Assembly (NCBI RefSeq): GCF_011761565.1
Contig: NZ_JAASRM010000001.1
Location: forward strand, 2,170,139-2,234,138
Direction: 5' to 3'
DNA from: Rhizomicrobium palustre
GTDB lineage: Bacteria; Pseudomonadota; Alphaproteobacteria; Micropepsales; Micropepsaceae
DNA length: 64,000 bases
Shown: piece by piece, positions 63,726-64,000 of the stretch
How positions within the stretch are numbered: the stretch's first letter is position 1
Layout: each line of letters opens with the position of its first letter
Made by a program: the position numbers and the translations under genes
Notes under the pieces: generated by a model
The model's database searches: none
The model's input: only the letters and a program-made list of their open reading frames with translations
Told to the model about the DNA's origin: nothing

Positions 63726-64000
63726 CTATTCGGCGGGCGTATCCATCTGATGGCGGAGCAAAAATGGTGCTTGGCTGAAACAGAATAAGATAGTCAGCGC
63801 GATGGCACCGAAAGTATGAAAATTCACCCAGAAGCTTTCGGAAAAATTGCGCCATATCAATTCGTTGAGAACGGCCATGGCGAGAAAAAAGCCGCCGAAT
63901 CTCAGGCTTAAAACCGCCCAGGCCTTATCGGCCATCGCAAAAGCCGTTCCGAGAATAGTTTTAACGAACGGGCGTTTGAACCAAACGCCGCCGATCAAAA
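63726..64000 (-). CDS. yciB: Septation protein YciB/IspA family, C-terminal part
   Basis: Ninety-odd residues remain; the 5' end lies beyond the window, as the frame is open to base 64000. LIGGVWFKRPFVKTILGTAFAMADKAW, LSLRFGGFFLAMAVLNELIWRNFSESFWVNFHTFGAIALTILFCFSQAPFLLRHQM is the family's signature second half (NExxW and WVNFxxFG). It is a polytopic inner-membrane protein implicated in cell-envelope maintenance and septation. Roughly half of the usual ~190 residues is missing. Confidence 0.93.
   Translation of the reverse strand, partial: LIGGVWFKRPFVKTILGTAFAMADKAWAVLSLRFGGFFLAMAVLNELIWRNFSESFWVNFHTFGAIALTILFCFSQAPFLLRHQMDTPAE

Overview
The window is a GC-rich, densely packed chromosomal segment of an alphaproteobacterium. 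The evidence is a FliX-type flagellar assembly protein, a 1,589-residue NAD-glutamate dehydrogenase, PhaR, the order rplU-rpmA-acetyltransferases-obgE-proB-proA-nadD-rsfS-rlmH, TCA genes in the order sucCD...sucAB, a TTAA-N7-TTAA CtrA-type box, and small families (DUF6614-, DUF4908-, DUF1223-like) that I know mainly from this class. I cannot fix the genus. There are no rRNA, tRNA, CRISPR or intact insertion-sequence genes. About 67 protein genes are supported; those at both ends (pntB at the left, yciB at the right) are cut by the window.

Left third (1-15 kb). The pntB tail is followed by ydcF, which sits between two nearly identical terminators. Next come a Tat-exported carboxylesterase, a pdxI/LysR divergent pair with a palindromic operator, and a TMEM175-type channel. 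A run of small accessory genes follows: two related GNAT acetyltransferases, a VOC protein, a DUF6614-like protein whose 3' end is duplicated 1.1 kb downstream, and secreted unknowns. Then come the gpsA-YciI-YciI-EVE operon, a LolA-type carrier, a glutamine-amidotransferase/MOSC pair, and an intergenic candidate small RNA with three C-rich hairpin loops (about 13865-14014).

Middle (15-35 kb). sucCD and sucAB encode succinyl-CoA synthetase and the E1 and E2 parts of 2-oxoglutarate dehydrogenase. They are split by an oppositely oriented acyltransferase, and no lpd follows. Downstream on the minus strand is a two-gene unit: a SatD-like cyclase-fold/HTH protein and a His/Asp-rich DUF3307 membrane protein. 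Its promoter is near consensus and is overlaid by two palindromes. This is my best candidate for an undescribed regulated system. A GH62 arabinofuranosidase, a membrane methyltransferase and fliX follow, then the ribosome, proline and NAD housekeeping block, in which RsfS carries a long histone-H1-like Lys/Ala/Pro repeat tail.

Right half (35-64 kb). This part holds envelope and accessory genes: an LpxR-type lipid A deacylase, a beta-lactamase-fold hydrolase fused to an E-set domain, a secreted protein with nine xIxINK hexapeptides, a rhomboid protease, PAS and PilZ proteins, the large glutamate dehydrogenase, a flavin-dependent halogenase next to a Kef-type antiporter, and aconitase. It closes with a GGDEF-EAL protein with a ruined GGDEF site, phaR, a MarR regulator and the yciB fragment. 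Palindromic repeat families (CGTCATGGCCGGG type and ACCCTCCCCTTGAGGGAGGGT type) sit between genes, and one supplies the last codons of the halogenase.
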